Counted from the stretch's first letter, positions 16,331 to 24,749 are shown. The stretch is DNA of 64,000 nucleotides from Vulcanimicrobiota bacterium (GCA_017307785.1 JAFKGI010000011.1:1-64000), one strand, 5' to 3'. The notes: generated by a model from the sequence alone, not told the origin. Program-made: numbers and translations.

Positions 16331-17848
16331 CTGGTAGGCGGCCGCAAAAGTCGCCTGAGCATCGTGACCACCAGCCAGCTTCTCCAGATCGAGATCGGAG
16401 GCGGCCTGAGGTTCGAAAAGTTGGCCCAGACTATGGCCGATCACGGCGTCGGCAGCTCCCGCCAGCAGTCCGTAGCTGACCGCCTGACGGCTGCTTTCCA
16501 GAGCGGTGCGCTTGAGGGTCTGAGAAACCTGTCCAAGCTGCTCTCGGGTAGCCTCCGGTTGAGCCGCGATTTGCTCCAGCGACTGAGCGACTTTCACCGG
16601 TAGCTCGGCGATTTCTTGGCGCACGTTGCGACCCGACTTGAGATCGAACCCACCCAGCTGACAGGCGCGTTCGCAGGCCGCTTCGACCAGACCGTGGAGA
16701 GCCGGGTCTTTCTGCTGGAGGCGGTTGCGGTCCTGATAGTAAAAGGCGAAGCCTTCGGCAAAATACTCGCGTAAATTAGCCAGAGCGTAGTGAGAGATGC
16801 TCTTGGAAGAGGACCGCGCCTGGTTGTAAGCACGGCTCAGCCCGTCATGCAGCTGCGAGTAAAACTCCGGGTCTTCCGACTCCAGCTGCATGTCGAGGGC
16901 ATGACCGAGTTCGTGCACGGGAGTTTTGCTGTCCAGCATCGTGTCGCGCACAAGCACGCGCTTTTCGCCACCCATAAAGAGATACTGGCCGTTCCACTCC
17001 TCGCCCTGATTGGGAGCGAAAGTGACCTTGGGACCGTCGGCGTGCCAGGCCGCCAGCGTTTGTTGATCGTGAGAGTCGAGCAGCAAGCGACTCGGTCCGC
17101 AGAAGTAAAGATCCGGGAAAAGCAGAGTGTGCTTAAGGGTATCGACGGGCACGTGAGCATCGTCCCGTGTCATCCCGTGCGCTTCCATTTTCTGCAGACT
17201 CTCCTGACGGGCCGTCTGCAGTCGCTCCCCGTTCAATTCCTCGACCAGACCGTAAAAAGCTTGCTTTTCTTCCGGGCTGCGGGCGCCGTGGTGTAAGGCC
17301 ACCGTCTCCAAAGTGGTGAGGTTAGGGCCCAGGGGACTGTCGGAGCCGGGGCGGTAAAGCGAAAACGGCAGGGTCAGCCTTTGTAGCGAGAAGTCGCCGC
17401 TGGCCTGGCGCTGCTGGTGCAGTTCCTGGCCGGCCTGCTGCAGGGCCGGTAGCTGCTGACGCCATTCTTGCAGCGACTTTTGGCGCAGCAGCTGAGATTG
17501 CGTCAGGTCATCGCCCTGGTGCAAGACCAGAAAGCCCACGCCGGCCTGCGAGAGCCAGCGCAAAACGCCGCTATCCACGCAATCCAGGCTGTTCTGCAGT
17601 TGCTGACGCTCGATAGCCGTAGGCTTCGCTAATCCCGGTGCCTCAGCCACAAAGGACTCTAAAAGCTGTTCCCGTTGCTGGCGTAGGGGGTTGAACTGCA
17701 CCGGTCGCTGTTCCAGGGAACCGGCCTGAAATTGATCCGTCGGAGCGGCAGGTGCGTTTTTGGCGGCTGGTCGCTGGACCGGAACCGCCTGGCCGGACTG
17801 GATCTTCACCGGTGGTTGTTCGGTTTGCAGGCCCTGGAGGCCTTTCAT
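16307..17848 (-). CDS. Putative zinc metallopeptidase of the lethal-factor-like type (HExxH ... E)
   Basis: 513 residues with no signal peptide. A disordered Gln/Pro-rich N-terminus (1-60) precedes a helical region. The zinc motif HELGHALD is at 312-319, and a gluzincin-type downstream glutamate lies in NLREYFAEGFAFYYQD (Glu361 or Glu365). This spacing and the YFAEGF sequence resemble the anthrax lethal-factor-like (ATLF) peptidase group, which includes toxins and host- or self-directed effectors. Helical C-terminal tail. ATG 17848 with AGGAGA just upstream. It is convergent with the preceding gene and divergent from yceI. No immunity gene is evident, so the effector role is inference. Confidence 0.7.
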   Translation of the reverse strand: MKGLQGLQTEQPPVKIQSGQAVPVQRPAAKNAPAAPTDQFQAGSLEQRPVQFNPLRQQREQLLESFVAEAPGLAKPTAIERQQLQNSLDCVDSGVLRWLSQAGVGFLVLHQGDDLTQSQLLRQKSLQEWRQQLPALQQAGQELHQQRQASGDFSLQRLTLPFSLYRPGSDSPLGPNLTTLETVALHHGARSPEEKQAFYGLVEELNGERLQTARQESLQKMEAHGMTRDDAHVPVDTLKHTLLFPDLYFCGPSRLLLDSHDQQTLAAWHADGPKVTFAPNQGEEWNGQYLFMGGEKRVLVRDTMLDSKTPVHELGHALDMQLESEDPEFYSQLHDGLSRAYNQARSSSKSISHYALANLREYFAEGFAFYYQDRNRLQQKDPALHGLVEAACERACQLGGFDLKSGRNVRQEIAELPVKVAQSLEQIAAQPEATREQLGQVSQTLKRTALESSRQAVSYGLLAGAADAVIGHSLGQLFEPQAASDLDLEKLAGGHDAQATFAAAYQLGSQILR

Positions 17849-17947
17849 CTTCTCCTATCTGGAAACGATCCTTCTCCACTTTGCGCGTTGATGGCAAAGG
17901 TCCGAAATCATAGTCTTGGGTCAGTGGGGGGTTGTGAAGGAGTTTTC

Positions 17948-18532
17948 ATGTTCAACAAATCACTGGTCAGCCTGGCTCTGGGAGCCGCCATCACCTGGGG
18001 TGCCTGGGCCCAGCCCACCACCTACAAGGTCGATCCATCCCACAGCAGCGTGGTGTTCAACATTCGCCATCTGGTCAGCCAGGTCGAGGGCCGCTTCCGC
18101 GATTTTCAGGGCAGCATCGACTATGACCAGAAGAACCCGCGCAACAGCAAGGTGAGCTTCACGGTCAAGGCCGACAGCATTTTCACCGACAACGACAAGC
18201 GCGACGCGCACCTGAAGGGCGACGATTTTTTCGCGGTCGACAAGTTTCCCACCCTGACTTTCCAGAGCAAAAAAGTCTTGCCGCGCGGTCAGAACAAGCT
18301 GGACGTGCTGGGAACCTTGACCATTCATGGCGTCAGCAAAGACGTGATGGTGCCGGTCCAGGTGCTGGGAGTAGGTCCGGGCTTCAAGGGTGAGGTGGCC
18401 GGTTTCCGCAGCGACTTCACCATCCAACGCAAGGACTTCGGCATCGTCTGGAACTCCAAGCTGGATAAGGGCGGCAGCGTGCTGGGTGAAGACGTGGAGA
18501 TTCGCCTGCTGGTCGAGGCCGGAAAAGAGTAA
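17948..18532 (+). CDS. YceI-family periplasmic lipid-binding protein
   Basis: 194 residues. The ATG at 17948 is set by AAGGAG 6 nt upstream and by the signal peptide (residues 1-20, ending AWA before QPTTYKVDPSHSS). A reading frame open further upstream is not used. The mature protein is the YceI fold: VDPSHSSVVFNIRHL, FTVKADSIFTDNDKRDAHLKG, FPTLTFQSKKV, LTIHGVSKDV and the tail QRKDFGIVWN. YceI proteins bind isoprenoid-type lipids in a beta-barrel in the periplasm and respond to stress. A terminator-like hairpin follows at 18543. Confidence 0.93.
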   Translation: MFNKSLVSLALGAAITWGAWAQPTTYKVDPSHSSVVFNIRHLVSQVEGRFRDFQGSIDYDQKNPRNSKVSFTVKADSIFTDNDKRDAHLKGDDFFAVDKFPTLTFQSKKVLPRGQNKLDVLGTLTIHGVSKDVMVPVQVLGVGPGFKGEVAGFRSDFTIQRKDFGIVWNSKLDKGGSVLGEDVEIRLLVEAGKE

Positions 18533-18542
18533 CCGGGCGTTC

Positions 18543-18580
18543 ACAGGCCGGCAACAAGGTTGACCGGCCTGTTTACATTT
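18543..18580 (+). terminator. Rho-independent terminator-like hairpin after yceI
   Basis: ACAGGCCGG (18543-18551) pairs perfectly with CCGGCCTGT (18564-18572) around a 12-nt loop, and T-rich sequence follows (TTACATTTTAT). It lies 11 bp after the yceI stop and before the next gene. Confidence 0.8.
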
Positions 18581-18655
18581 TATCCGGTCGTTTTATCGGG
18601 CTCTTGCGCCACCACCCTTAAAGTTGTCTGAAAGAAGTCGTTGGAGGACAGCACA

Positions 18656-19432
18656 ATGGGTCTGAGCATTCCCGGTTCCGGATTGGTCAAAAAAGCGATT
18701 CACGCCGGTGGCGACGTGGCCAAGACCGTCTCGCACGTGCCCGGCGAGGCCGCCAAGCGCGCCGGTGCGGTCAAGGACGCGGCCGTGGGCGGAGTCAAAG
18801 ACGCCGTCCACCTGTCCAAGGAAGTGGTTGAAGAAGGCGCTCACCAGGGCGCCAACTTCGGCCGCGGCGTGGTGGAATGGGGAAAAGGCACGGTCGGCAC
18901 CGTGACCAGTCTGGCCACCCACCCGGTGGCCACCGCCAAGGCCCTCAAAAGCCTGAGCGACAACCCGCTGCTCAACCCCTCCAAGGGAATTCTCAATCCG
19001 GTCAACCTGGCCAAGGACGCTATCCACGGCGACAATCCGCTGGACCGCTACAAGAAGGGCGCCGACCAGCTCAAGGGCATCGGCAGCACGCTGGTCAACG
19101 ACTACAAGGACCAGTATAAGAAGAACGGAGCCGCCGGCCTGGCCGGTTACGTGGCCCCCGACCTGGTGACGGCCGTCCTCAGTGGCGGCGGCACGGCGGC
19201 CGCCAAGGGCGGAGCCACCGCCGTGGCCAAAGCCGGTGCCCGCGAAGTGACCGAAGAGGTCGTCCAACAGGGGGCCAGTGCCGGCGTCAAAGATACGGCC
19301 AAACACGTAGCCAAGGAAGCAGCCAAGTCGCAGGTGCCGGACGGAAAGACGATTTCCGACGCCGAGCGCCGCAATCAGGACAATCACCAGAATCACCTGG
19401 AAGCCCTGATCTCCAATTTCTCCCTCTTTTAG
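18656..19432 (+). CDS. Hypothetical Ala/Gly-rich protein
   Basis: 258 residues, not recognised. GGAGG at 18643-18647 is 8 nt before ATG 18656, so I chose this over an in-frame TTG at 18641. Composition is Ala/Gly/Val/Lys-rich with heptad-like repeats (VKDAAVGGVKDAVHLSKEVVEE, here split as VKDAAVGGVKDAVHL and SKEVVEE) suggesting amphipathic helices. The central NPLDRYKKGADQLKGIG and GYVAPDLVTAVLSGGG segments, and the KGGATAVAKAGAREVTEEV tail, look like the linker or pre-toxin regions of polymorphic toxin proteins, but no toxin domain is seen. No signal peptide. The C-terminus is charged and Asn/His-rich. Confidence 0.55.
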   Translation: MGLSIPGSGLVKKAIHAGGDVAKTVSHVPGEAAKRAGAVKDAAVGGVKDAVHLSKEVVEEGAHQGANFGRGVVEWGKGTVGTVTSLATHPVATAKALKSLSDNPLLNPSKGILNPVNLAKDAIHGDNPLDRYKKGADQLKGIGSTLVNDYKDQYKKNGAAGLAGYVAPDLVTAVLSGGGTAAAKGGATAVAKAGAREVTEEVVQQGASAGVKDTAKHVAKEAAKSQVPDGKTISDAERRNQDNHQNHLEALISNFSLF

Positions 19433-19486
19433 ATCGAAAACGAATCGAATCTGTTGCAAAACCCCTGTGAACTCCCAGGTACGTGG

Positions 19487-19515
19487 TTGACATGGGCATG
19501 TGGGTAAGCTACATT
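19487..19515 (+). promoter_or_regulatory. Sigma70-like promoter
   Basis: A perfect -35 box TTGACA (19487-19492), a 17-bp spacer and a -10-like TACATT (19510-19515). Transcription would start near 19522. No gene follows for more than 1 kb on this strand, so it drives non-coding sequence. Confidence 0.7.
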
Positions 19516-19519
19516 GCAG

Positions 19520-19838
19520 ACCTGGACGCGAGAGCGGACAGCGCTCCGGTCGGAAGTAGACCGGCGCTCTGGGGAGCGGAGAACCAGGGGTAGCCTGTAG
19601 ACCACAACAGGCCGGAGTTGCTTCACTCCGTTAAAAGGAAGATTGGCTCAACAGAGCGCCGGTGTTCGTGAGAACGCAGCGTCGCAAGACGTAATTCCGG
19701 AGTCCGCTACGGGAGTTGAGGGACCTGAGTTGGGTAGGCACTCAGGAGGTTCTGCTTGACCAGATAAGCAGGGGGACGTCTCCCTCAGTCGTCATGATGC
19801 AAGCCACTGGAATTCTCCGGTGGCTTTCGTCATTTCTG
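19520..19838 (+). ncRNA. Candidate structured non-coding RNA
   Basis: About 310 nt between a consensus promoter and a terminator, with no convincing coding frame and at least ten perfect short hairpins. An outer stem CCTGG 19521-19525 pairs with CCAGG 19584-19588. Within it, CCGGTC 19546-19551 pairs with GACCGG 19559-19564. Others are GCCTGT/ACAGGC (19593-19612), CGGAGT/ACTCCG (19613-19630), GTTC-GTGA-GAAC (19664-19675), CGTC-GCAA-GACG (19680-19691), CCTGAGT/ACTCAGG (19724-19746), CTGCTT/AAGCAG (19752-19771) and GGGA-CGTC-TCCC (19773-19784), then the terminator. Two loops are GNRA tetraloops. I compared it with conserved blocks of RNase P, tmRNA, SRP RNA and group II domain V and saw no match. 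The class is unknown. Confidence 0.6.
19801..19838 (+). terminator. Rho-independent terminator of the candidate RNA
   Basis: AAGCCACTGGA (19801-19811) pairs with TCCGGTGGCTT (19816-19826) around a 4-nt loop: 11 bp with one G-T wobble. T-rich sequence (TCGTCATTTC) follows. Confidence 0.75.
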
Positions 19839-19853
19839 GGCCTTTTCGTGCTT

Positions 19854-20252
19854 GCGATAGCTGGTCCCGGAAAAGGGGGCGTTTTCCTGCGCCCTTGATA
19901 GCGGCAGCCGATCCCGGAAAAGGGGAGCAGGGAAAGAGCGGAGAGATGCGGCCGGGTCTCTGCTGGACTTCTGGGCTGAGCGGCGCGACCGGGGATTAGA
20001 GCGCGCGGGCATGGGGACGGGTAGAACGGGGCCGAGTGCCAGGCGTTTTTTATGGTTTGGGGCGTCTTACGCAGTTACTGCGCTCTTGATAGCGGCAGCC
20101 GATCCCGGAAAAGGGGAGCAGGGAAAGAGCGGAGAGATGCGGCCCGGTCTCTGCTGGATTCTGGGTCGAGCGGCACGGCCTGGGATTAGAGCTCGATGGC
20201 ATGGGGACGGGTAGAACGGGCCGGGGTGCCGGGCGCTTTTTATGGGTTGGGT
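19854..20252 (+). repeat. Tandem imperfect direct repeats, family A (partial plus two copies)
   Basis: Two copies, about 19891-20062 and 20082-20252, with a period of 191 bp. Both start CTTGATAGCGGCAGCCGATC and share GGAAAAGGGGAGCAGGGAAA, then diverge at scattered positions. Both end in a G/C-rich stretch running into five or six T residues (20045-20050 and 20236-20240), as an intrinsically terminated transcript would. A partial third copy (GATAGCTGGTCCCGGAAAAG, 19856-19875) lies just after the candidate RNA. No coding frame and no inverted termini were seen. They may be duplicated small RNA units or a degenerate repeat element. Confidence 0.7.
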
Positions 20253-20299
20253 GAAGCTCAAGTTCTACCTAATTCTTAAAAATCAGCCGGACGGCAGGT

Positions 20300-20600
20300 A
20301 GCTTTAAGAACTCCCCAACCTGCAGCCGCGTAAGCTGGGCAGCAAGCCAGACTTGGGAACAGCGGCATAGTTGGCTGCGCCACCCAGAGTCTCTCCTACT
20401 CCCCTTTCGGGACCAGCAAGCGCGGAACGGCGGAGGTCAGCAAGCTTAAGAACTCCCCCACCTGCAGCCGCGTAAGCTGGGCAGCAAGCCAGACTTGGGA
20501 GCGGCGGCAATGGTTGGCTGCGCCACCCAGGGTCTCTCCTACTCCCCTTTCGGACCCAGCGACCGCAGAACGGCTTTCGGGATCAGCAAGCGCCGAATCA
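20300..20600. repeat. Tandem imperfect direct repeats, family B (two copies plus a fragment)
   Basis: Copies at about 20300-20430 and 20443-20573, offset by 142 bp, share ACCTGCAGCCGCGTAAGCTG, GGGCAGCAAGCCAGACTTGG and TCTCTCCTACTCCCCTTTCG. A fragment of the unit end recurs at 20573-20600. On the complement each unit begins with CCGAAAGGGGAGTAGGAGAG, similar to the core of family A on the plus strand, so A and B may be related units in opposite orientation. They lie directly downstream of the leftward lipoprotein gene. The interval 20253-20299 between the families holds nothing I can assign. Confidence 0.7.
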
Positions 20601-21593
20601 GCGGGCGGCTTGCAGGACGCGGTCGACGTCGGCCAGGATGGCTTTGCGGGTGGCCAGGTCGTAGTAGGCGGAGCCCATAGCGGATTGCATTTGCTCCGTG
20701 CCCACCGGTTGGCGCATGGATTTCCAAAGAGCCAGTTGGGTGACGGCCTGGCGGTAGTAATAATCCGGCAGGGTGGAGGGTTGCAGAGCGATTTGCTGGG
20801 CCACCTGAAAAACCCGCACCGTGGCGGGGCCGCCGTCCTTGGTGCGTGTGGCGAAGCGATAAGCGGTCAGTCCGTCGGGGGCGGGTGCGGGCACCCGGCT
20901 ATCCATGCAAAAAGACTGCAAGGCTCGAACGATGGAAGTCCCCGGAGCCAGGGTCAGGGTTGTTTCCTCATTCACCATCAGCGGCTGAACCTTTTCGCCA
21001 TCTCCCGGTCGCAGGATCATCCCGGGCGAAAGCTGGACGGTGATGGGACGCCCGGTATTGTTGTGCAGGTTCATCTCCACCATATCGCCGGCGTGTCCGG
21101 TGCCGATGAACTCGGCCCGCAACGAACCACGGCGAATCAACTGCTCCAGCTGCTGGCTGGAGCTTTCCGCCCGCGCCAGATACTCCCGAGGCGCCAGCGC
21201 CGCCGACACCGGCGCGGCCTGGAAAGCGACGGGCTGGATGGGAGCCCCTCCGGCCTGGGGGTAGGCGGCCCCGGGCAGCTGGGGAGAATTCTGCACGGGC
21301 GCCGGCACAGCCCGGGGTGGAGGAGGCGGCGCAACTTTCAGGGCAACCGGACGCGGTTTCGGAGGGGGCGGAGGTGCTTTGCGCGTCCGCAGGGGCTGGC
21401 TCTCGGGGGTCTCCCCCTCGGCGATCTGGGGACGCGCCTTGGGAGCCAGCTGCAGACGCGGTGAGGGAGAACTCGAGGCTGCGGCCACGGGGCTGGGCGG
21501 GACCTGGGCGGGCGACTGCTGACAACCCGCGCAGCAGCTGAGCAAGAGGGCCACTACGAGCAAACTCCACCAGCCGAAGGCCTGTTTCACCAT
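20598..21593 (-). CDS. Hypothetical proline-rich lipoprotein or exported protein
   Basis: 331 residues from ATG 21593, where a signal sequence begins (MVKQAFGWWSLLVVALLLSC). An upstream in-frame ATG at 21728 lies inside the ferredoxin gene and is rejected. Cysteines at the end of the signal (LLLSCCAGC) make lipidation likely although no box is perfect. Residues about 25-125 are Pro/Ala-rich and disordered. Residues 135-240 form a beta-rich domain (GHAGDMVEMNLHNNTGRPI, then CMDSR). The C-terminus is helical. The family is not recognised; it is probably anchored facing the periplasm. Confidence 0.6.
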   Translation of the reverse strand: MVKQAFGWWSLLVVALLLSCCAGCQQSPAQVPPSPVAAASSSPSPRLQLAPKARPQIAEGETPESQPLRTRKAPPPPPKPRPVALKVAPPPPPRAVPAPVQNSPQLPGAAYPQAGGAPIQPVAFQAAPVSAALAPREYLARAESSSQQLEQLIRRGSLRAEFIGTGHAGDMVEMNLHNNTGRPITVQLSPGMILRPGDGEKVQPLMVNEETTLTLAPGTSIVRALQSFCMDSRVPAPAPDGLTAYRFATRTKDGGPATVRVFQVAQQIALQPSTLPDYYYRQAVTQLALWKSMRQPVGTEQMQSAMGSAYYDLATRKAILADVDRVLQAAR

Positions 21594-21640
21594 ACCAGGA
21601 AAATTCGCATCCCGGCCAAGAGCGCCTCCCCGAGCGAGGG

Positions 21641-21961
21641 TCAGACTTCTTTGGCGGCCAGTTGCTCGAGATACTCGGCTGTTTTGTGGGTCTCGAAGCT
21701 GCACTCGCCGCGAGCATAGGCCACGCACAAAAGAACGTAACCAGCCTCGACTTCTTCGTCGCTCAGATAGCTTTGCTCACTCTGGTCGGGCGCTTCGCCG
21801 GCCACCTGTTTGGCCACACAGGCGGAACAAGCTCCACCCCGGCAGACGGCCGGCAAAGCCAGTCCGTGGGCCGAAGCCGTGTCCAAAATCGAGAGGTCCT
21901 CGGAGCATTCAAGCCGGGTTTCTCCCTCGGGAGTGATCAGAGTGACAAAGTGCGTAGCCAA
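21641..21961 (-). CDS. Plant-type [2Fe-2S] ferredoxin
   Basis: 106 residues. The cluster ligands are CRGGACSAC (the C-x4-C-x2-C pattern) and a distal Cys in YVLLCVAYARGEC, as in plant-type and cyanobacterial ferredoxins. The start is TTG 21961 (MATHFVTLITPEG). It lies 28 bp downstream of the large VWA gene and could be the last gene of that operon, but no redox partner is encoded nearby. Electron donor and acceptor are unknown. Confidence 0.9.
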   Translation of the reverse strand: MATHFVTLITPEGETRLECSEDLSILDTASAHGLALPAVCRGGACSACVAKQVAGEAPDQSEQSYLSDEEVEAGYVLLCVAYARGECSFETHKTAEYLEQLAAKEV

Positions 21962-21989
21962 GCGCCCTAAGTTCGGTTCCTACCCCGCT

Positions 21990-24749
21990 TTACTCCTCTC
22001 GCTTCTTGCGCGTCTGTTGGCGTATCTTGCGCAGATTCTCCAAAGTATCGCCCGAGACCGGGGGCTCTGGCCCGGCAGGCACCTCTTTCACCGATCCGGG
22101 CAGATTCTCCAGCTTCAACTCACGCCGAGCGGACGGCCGGCGCACTTTGGCCATCAACTGCGAGGGAAGCACATCCGGCTCCGGCTCTTCCCGGGCTTCG
22201 CCCCGCGAGCGACGGGTCGGCAGGGGCAGCCGGCGCAGGGCCACTTCCAGCAGCAACAACAACAGACACGCCTGCAGCAGAGGGGCCTGCAAGTCCCGGA
22301 AAAAAGCCGGTCCATTGCGCGGCTGACGAAAAACTTCGGAAGGTGCGGGCTGGTAACGTCCCCCCGAACGCACCGAAGTCTGGCGCAGCAACTCTTCCTG
22401 CACCGGGCCTCCGGCCAGTTCTCGGGAGCGCTGCAGAGCCACCGGCTGAACCGCTCGCACCGAGCCGTCCGGGGTGCTCAAACTGAGCACGAAGGTCCCC
22501 GACCCCGCGAACTCCGCCTGCACCTCATAGCGGTCCGGAGCCATCTGAACCAGCTCCAGAGGCTGGCTTTGTCCCTCGGGAGAGAGCAGCCAGCCAACCA
22601 GTCCCTGAGGAGCCAGTTCAGGAGAAATCCTGGCCACCACCTGCAGGCGCTGCAACGAGTCCAAACCGGCGCTCACTTCCAGCGGTCCCTGCTGCCCCTG
22701 GGGGAGAGTCCAGCGCACCGTCTGCAGTAAAAGCTTCGAGAACTCCGGCAAGCGCGCCCACGGTGTGCTCCAGCGCCGTCCGCTATCCCCGGTGTAGGCG
22801 GCGGTTTTGCCCAGACCAAAGCGACCCACGGCCAGGATCGGGTCGCCGCCGGCGGACTCGACCAGCACCCGGTGGGGGATTCCCCGAGCGGTGCTCAGGT
22901 TGTGGCCTAGCAATTCAGGGGCCGACTCCACCTCGACTCCCTGCAAAACCGTATGCGTCGAGGCCGCTCGCAATCGGGTTGGCTTCTCGTCGAATGCGCT
23001 ACGCGAACTCAGCAACGTTTCGCGGGCGAAAATGCGAGGCAAAGCGTGAGCGCTATCGGCCACATAGCACCGGCCCTTGCCGTTGCGCGCCAAACGCTCC
23101 AGGAAGGCCAGGTCCGCGCCATCCCCCACGGCCACGGTGGAGATCACGATGCGCTCCTTCTGGGCATCCTGAGCCAGTCGGTCGAAATTCGCGGGAGCGG
23201 TGGCGCCATCGCTCAACACCAGAATGTGACGCGAGCTCAGCGGGCTGGAAGCCAGGCGCTTGACGCCTTCCTGGAGGGCGGGAAACAAATCGGTGCCGCC
23301 GCCCGCACGAATTGTAGCAATGCGCCCGGCCAGGGCTTTGGGCTGCTGAGGTGCCTGCAGCGGCACCACCCATTTGAAGGCATCGTCGAAGCCGATGACG
23401 CCGAATTGGTCCTCGGGGCTGAGAAGCTCCAGAGCGGCAATACTGGCTTCTCGGGCCATTGCCATATGCTCCACGCCTTTCGTGACTTCCGACATCGACC
23501 CGGACTTATCCAGGATGTGCAGTTGAGCAGTAGGGGGCGTGAACAGCGAGCGGCGCACTCTCAGATCCAGCGGCAGAGCTTCGGCCAGAGGGGTCTTGGC
23601 ATAGCCACCTGCTGCAAAGCTATCGGGTCCGCCCAGCATCAAAAGCCCAACGCCGGCTTCCCGCACCAGGGCCGCCAGCGATTCCAACTGCTCGCTGGAA
23701 AGGTCGGTGGAAGGCACGTTGTCCAGCACGATTCCCTGGTAAGTCAACCACTCCCCCACATCTTCGGGCAATTGGCCTGGCGAGAGGGTGTCCACCAGCG
23801 CACCATTCTGGCGCAGCACCGTAGCCAGCGCCGGCACGCTGCCGGCAGGATGGACGAGGGCGATACGACTAGGCCCTTCGACCATCGTGAGACCGGAAGC
23901 CCTGTTGTTTGCGACTTCGCCGTCTTTGTCCGCGCTCACCCGTAGCTCATAGCGAGCCACGCCGGGCTTCTCTCCCTCCTGAGGTAGCAGGAAAACGTTC
24001 CTGCCCTCTTTGAGATCCACCTGAAAGCGGCCGGCCGGCTTCCCATTGCGCCACAACTGCAAGGAAGCCCCTCGACTGACCTGAGTCGAGGCAATGGTGG
24101 CCACCAGATCAAAGGGAGTTTTCTGGGCCACGCTCGACGGGCAGCGCAATTCTTCCACCAGCACTTCCGGCTCGCGGTCTTCCGGAATGGCCAGGCAGTC
24201 GATTTCCAGGGCGGAACCCTCGGCTGCCTGCAGCACGTCACCGCGAGTCTGGCGTCCATCCGTAAGCAACACCAGGCGTCCGCCCTGCCCGGGAGGCTGA
24301 GCAGCCAGGCCGAACTGGAGGGCGGCGGCCAGGTTACTTTCCTCGCGGTTGAGACGGTGGCTGCTCTTGGGAATATAGGGCGTCGAGGTGGCCGCTAACT
24401 CCAGTGCCGCTTCACCGGCAAAATGAACCACCGCAACCTGCACGCGCGCGGGGCGCGCGGCCAGCGCCTTGTCCAGGTAATCTCGCATGAAGGCCTGCTG
24501 GCGTCGAGCCGACAGCGACTGGTCGAGCAGAAAAGTGACCGTCAAACGGTCACTGGGCAGGCGATAGCGGAGCCCGGCCAGCACCAGCCCCAGCAGCAGC
24601 AGGGTGAGCAGTCGCAAGCCCGCCGAGGTGCGCCGGCGCCAGCGGGCCACCTGGGCCGCCGGCCCACCCGGCCGGCTTCCCAGCCACCACCAGAGCAGGG
24701 CTAGCAGGGGCAGCAAAATCAGCAGCCAGGGCCTGGAAAACCCCAGCAT
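21990..24749 (-). CDS. Large membrane protein with VWA and glutamine-amidotransferase-like domains
   Basis: 919 residues from ATG 24749, which overlaps the upstream TGA (TGATG); a GTG at 24767 would add six residues. Two N-terminal membrane helices (LGFSRPWLLILLPLLALLWW; LRLLTLLLLGLVLAGL) precede a degenerate VWA-like domain. A glutamine-amidotransferase-like domain (YQGIVLDNVPS ... LLMLGGPDSFAAGGY) follows, then a VWA domain with intact MIDAS (LDKSGSMSE, about residue 415) and GGGTDLFPAL. A further membrane helix (LLQACLLLLLLEVALRRL) precedes a charged tail. The layout is typical of the last gene in MoxR-DUF58-VWA clusters. The likely role is protein-assembly scaffolding at the membrane, not proven. 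Confidence 0.85.
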   Translation of the reverse strand: MLGFSRPWLLILLPLLALLWWWLGSRPGGPAAQVARWRRRTSAGLRLLTLLLLGLVLAGLRYRLPSDRLTVTFLLDQSLSARRQQAFMRDYLDKALAARPARVQVAVVHFAGEAALELAATSTPYIPKSSHRLNREESNLAAALQFGLAAQPPGQGGRLVLLTDGRQTRGDVLQAAEGSALEIDCLAIPEDREPEVLVEELRCPSSVAQKTPFDLVATIASTQVSRGASLQLWRNGKPAGRFQVDLKEGRNVFLLPQEGEKPGVARYELRVSADKDGEVANNRASGLTMVEGPSRIALVHPAGSVPALATVLRQNGALVDTLSPGQLPEDVGEWLTYQGIVLDNVPSTDLSSEQLESLAALVREAGVGLLMLGGPDSFAAGGYAKTPLAEALPLDLRVRRSLFTPPTAQLHILDKSGSMSEVTKGVEHMAMAREASIAALELLSPEDQFGVIGFDDAFKWVVPLQAPQQPKALAGRIATIRAGGGTDLFPALQEGVKRLASSPLSSRHILVLSDGATAPANFDRLAQDAQKERIVISTVAVGDGADLAFLERLARNGKGRCYVADSAHALPRIFARETLLSSRSAFDEKPTRLRAASTHTVLQGVEVESAPELLGHNLSTARGIPHRVLVESAGGDPILAVGRFGLGKTAAYTGDSGRRWSTPWARLPEFSKLLLQTVRWTLPQGQQGPLEVSAGLDSLQRLQVVARISPELAPQGLVGWLLSPEGQSQPLELVQMAPDRYEVQAEFAGSGTFVLSLSTPDGSVRAVQPVALQRSRELAGGPVQEELLRQTSVRSGGRYQPAPSEVFRQPRNGPAFFRDLQAPLLQACLLLLLLEVALRRLPLPTRRSRGEAREEPEPDVLPSQLMAKVRRPSARRELKLENLPGSVKEVPAGPEPPVSGDTLENLRKIRQQTRKKREE

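Noticed and set aside
17732..17947. Upstream extension of yceI
   Set aside because: It overlaps the divergent metallopeptidase start, and the signal peptide plus AAGGAG define the start at 17948.
19520..19838. RNase P RNA, tmRNA or SRP RNA identity for the structured RNA
   Set aside because: The diagnostic blocks (GAGGAAAGUCC of RNase P, the tRNA-like ends of tmRNA, GGUC/GGAAGGAAGCA of SRP) are not present.
19716..19898. 60-residue frame in the candidate RNA region
   Set aside because: It crosses the terminator hairpin, lacks a ribosome binding site and has no recognisable domain.
20300..20600. Mn2+ riboswitch (yybP-ykoY) on the minus strand, from GGGGAGTAG in the B repeats
   Set aside because: Only the GGGGAGUAG string matches; the second conserved loop is absent and no gene follows on that strand.
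20514..21464. 316-residue plus-strand frame opposite the lipoprotein gene
   Set aside because: The minus-strand frame has a signal peptide and structured domain; the plus-strand frame starts in the repeat region and is Gly/Arg-rich.
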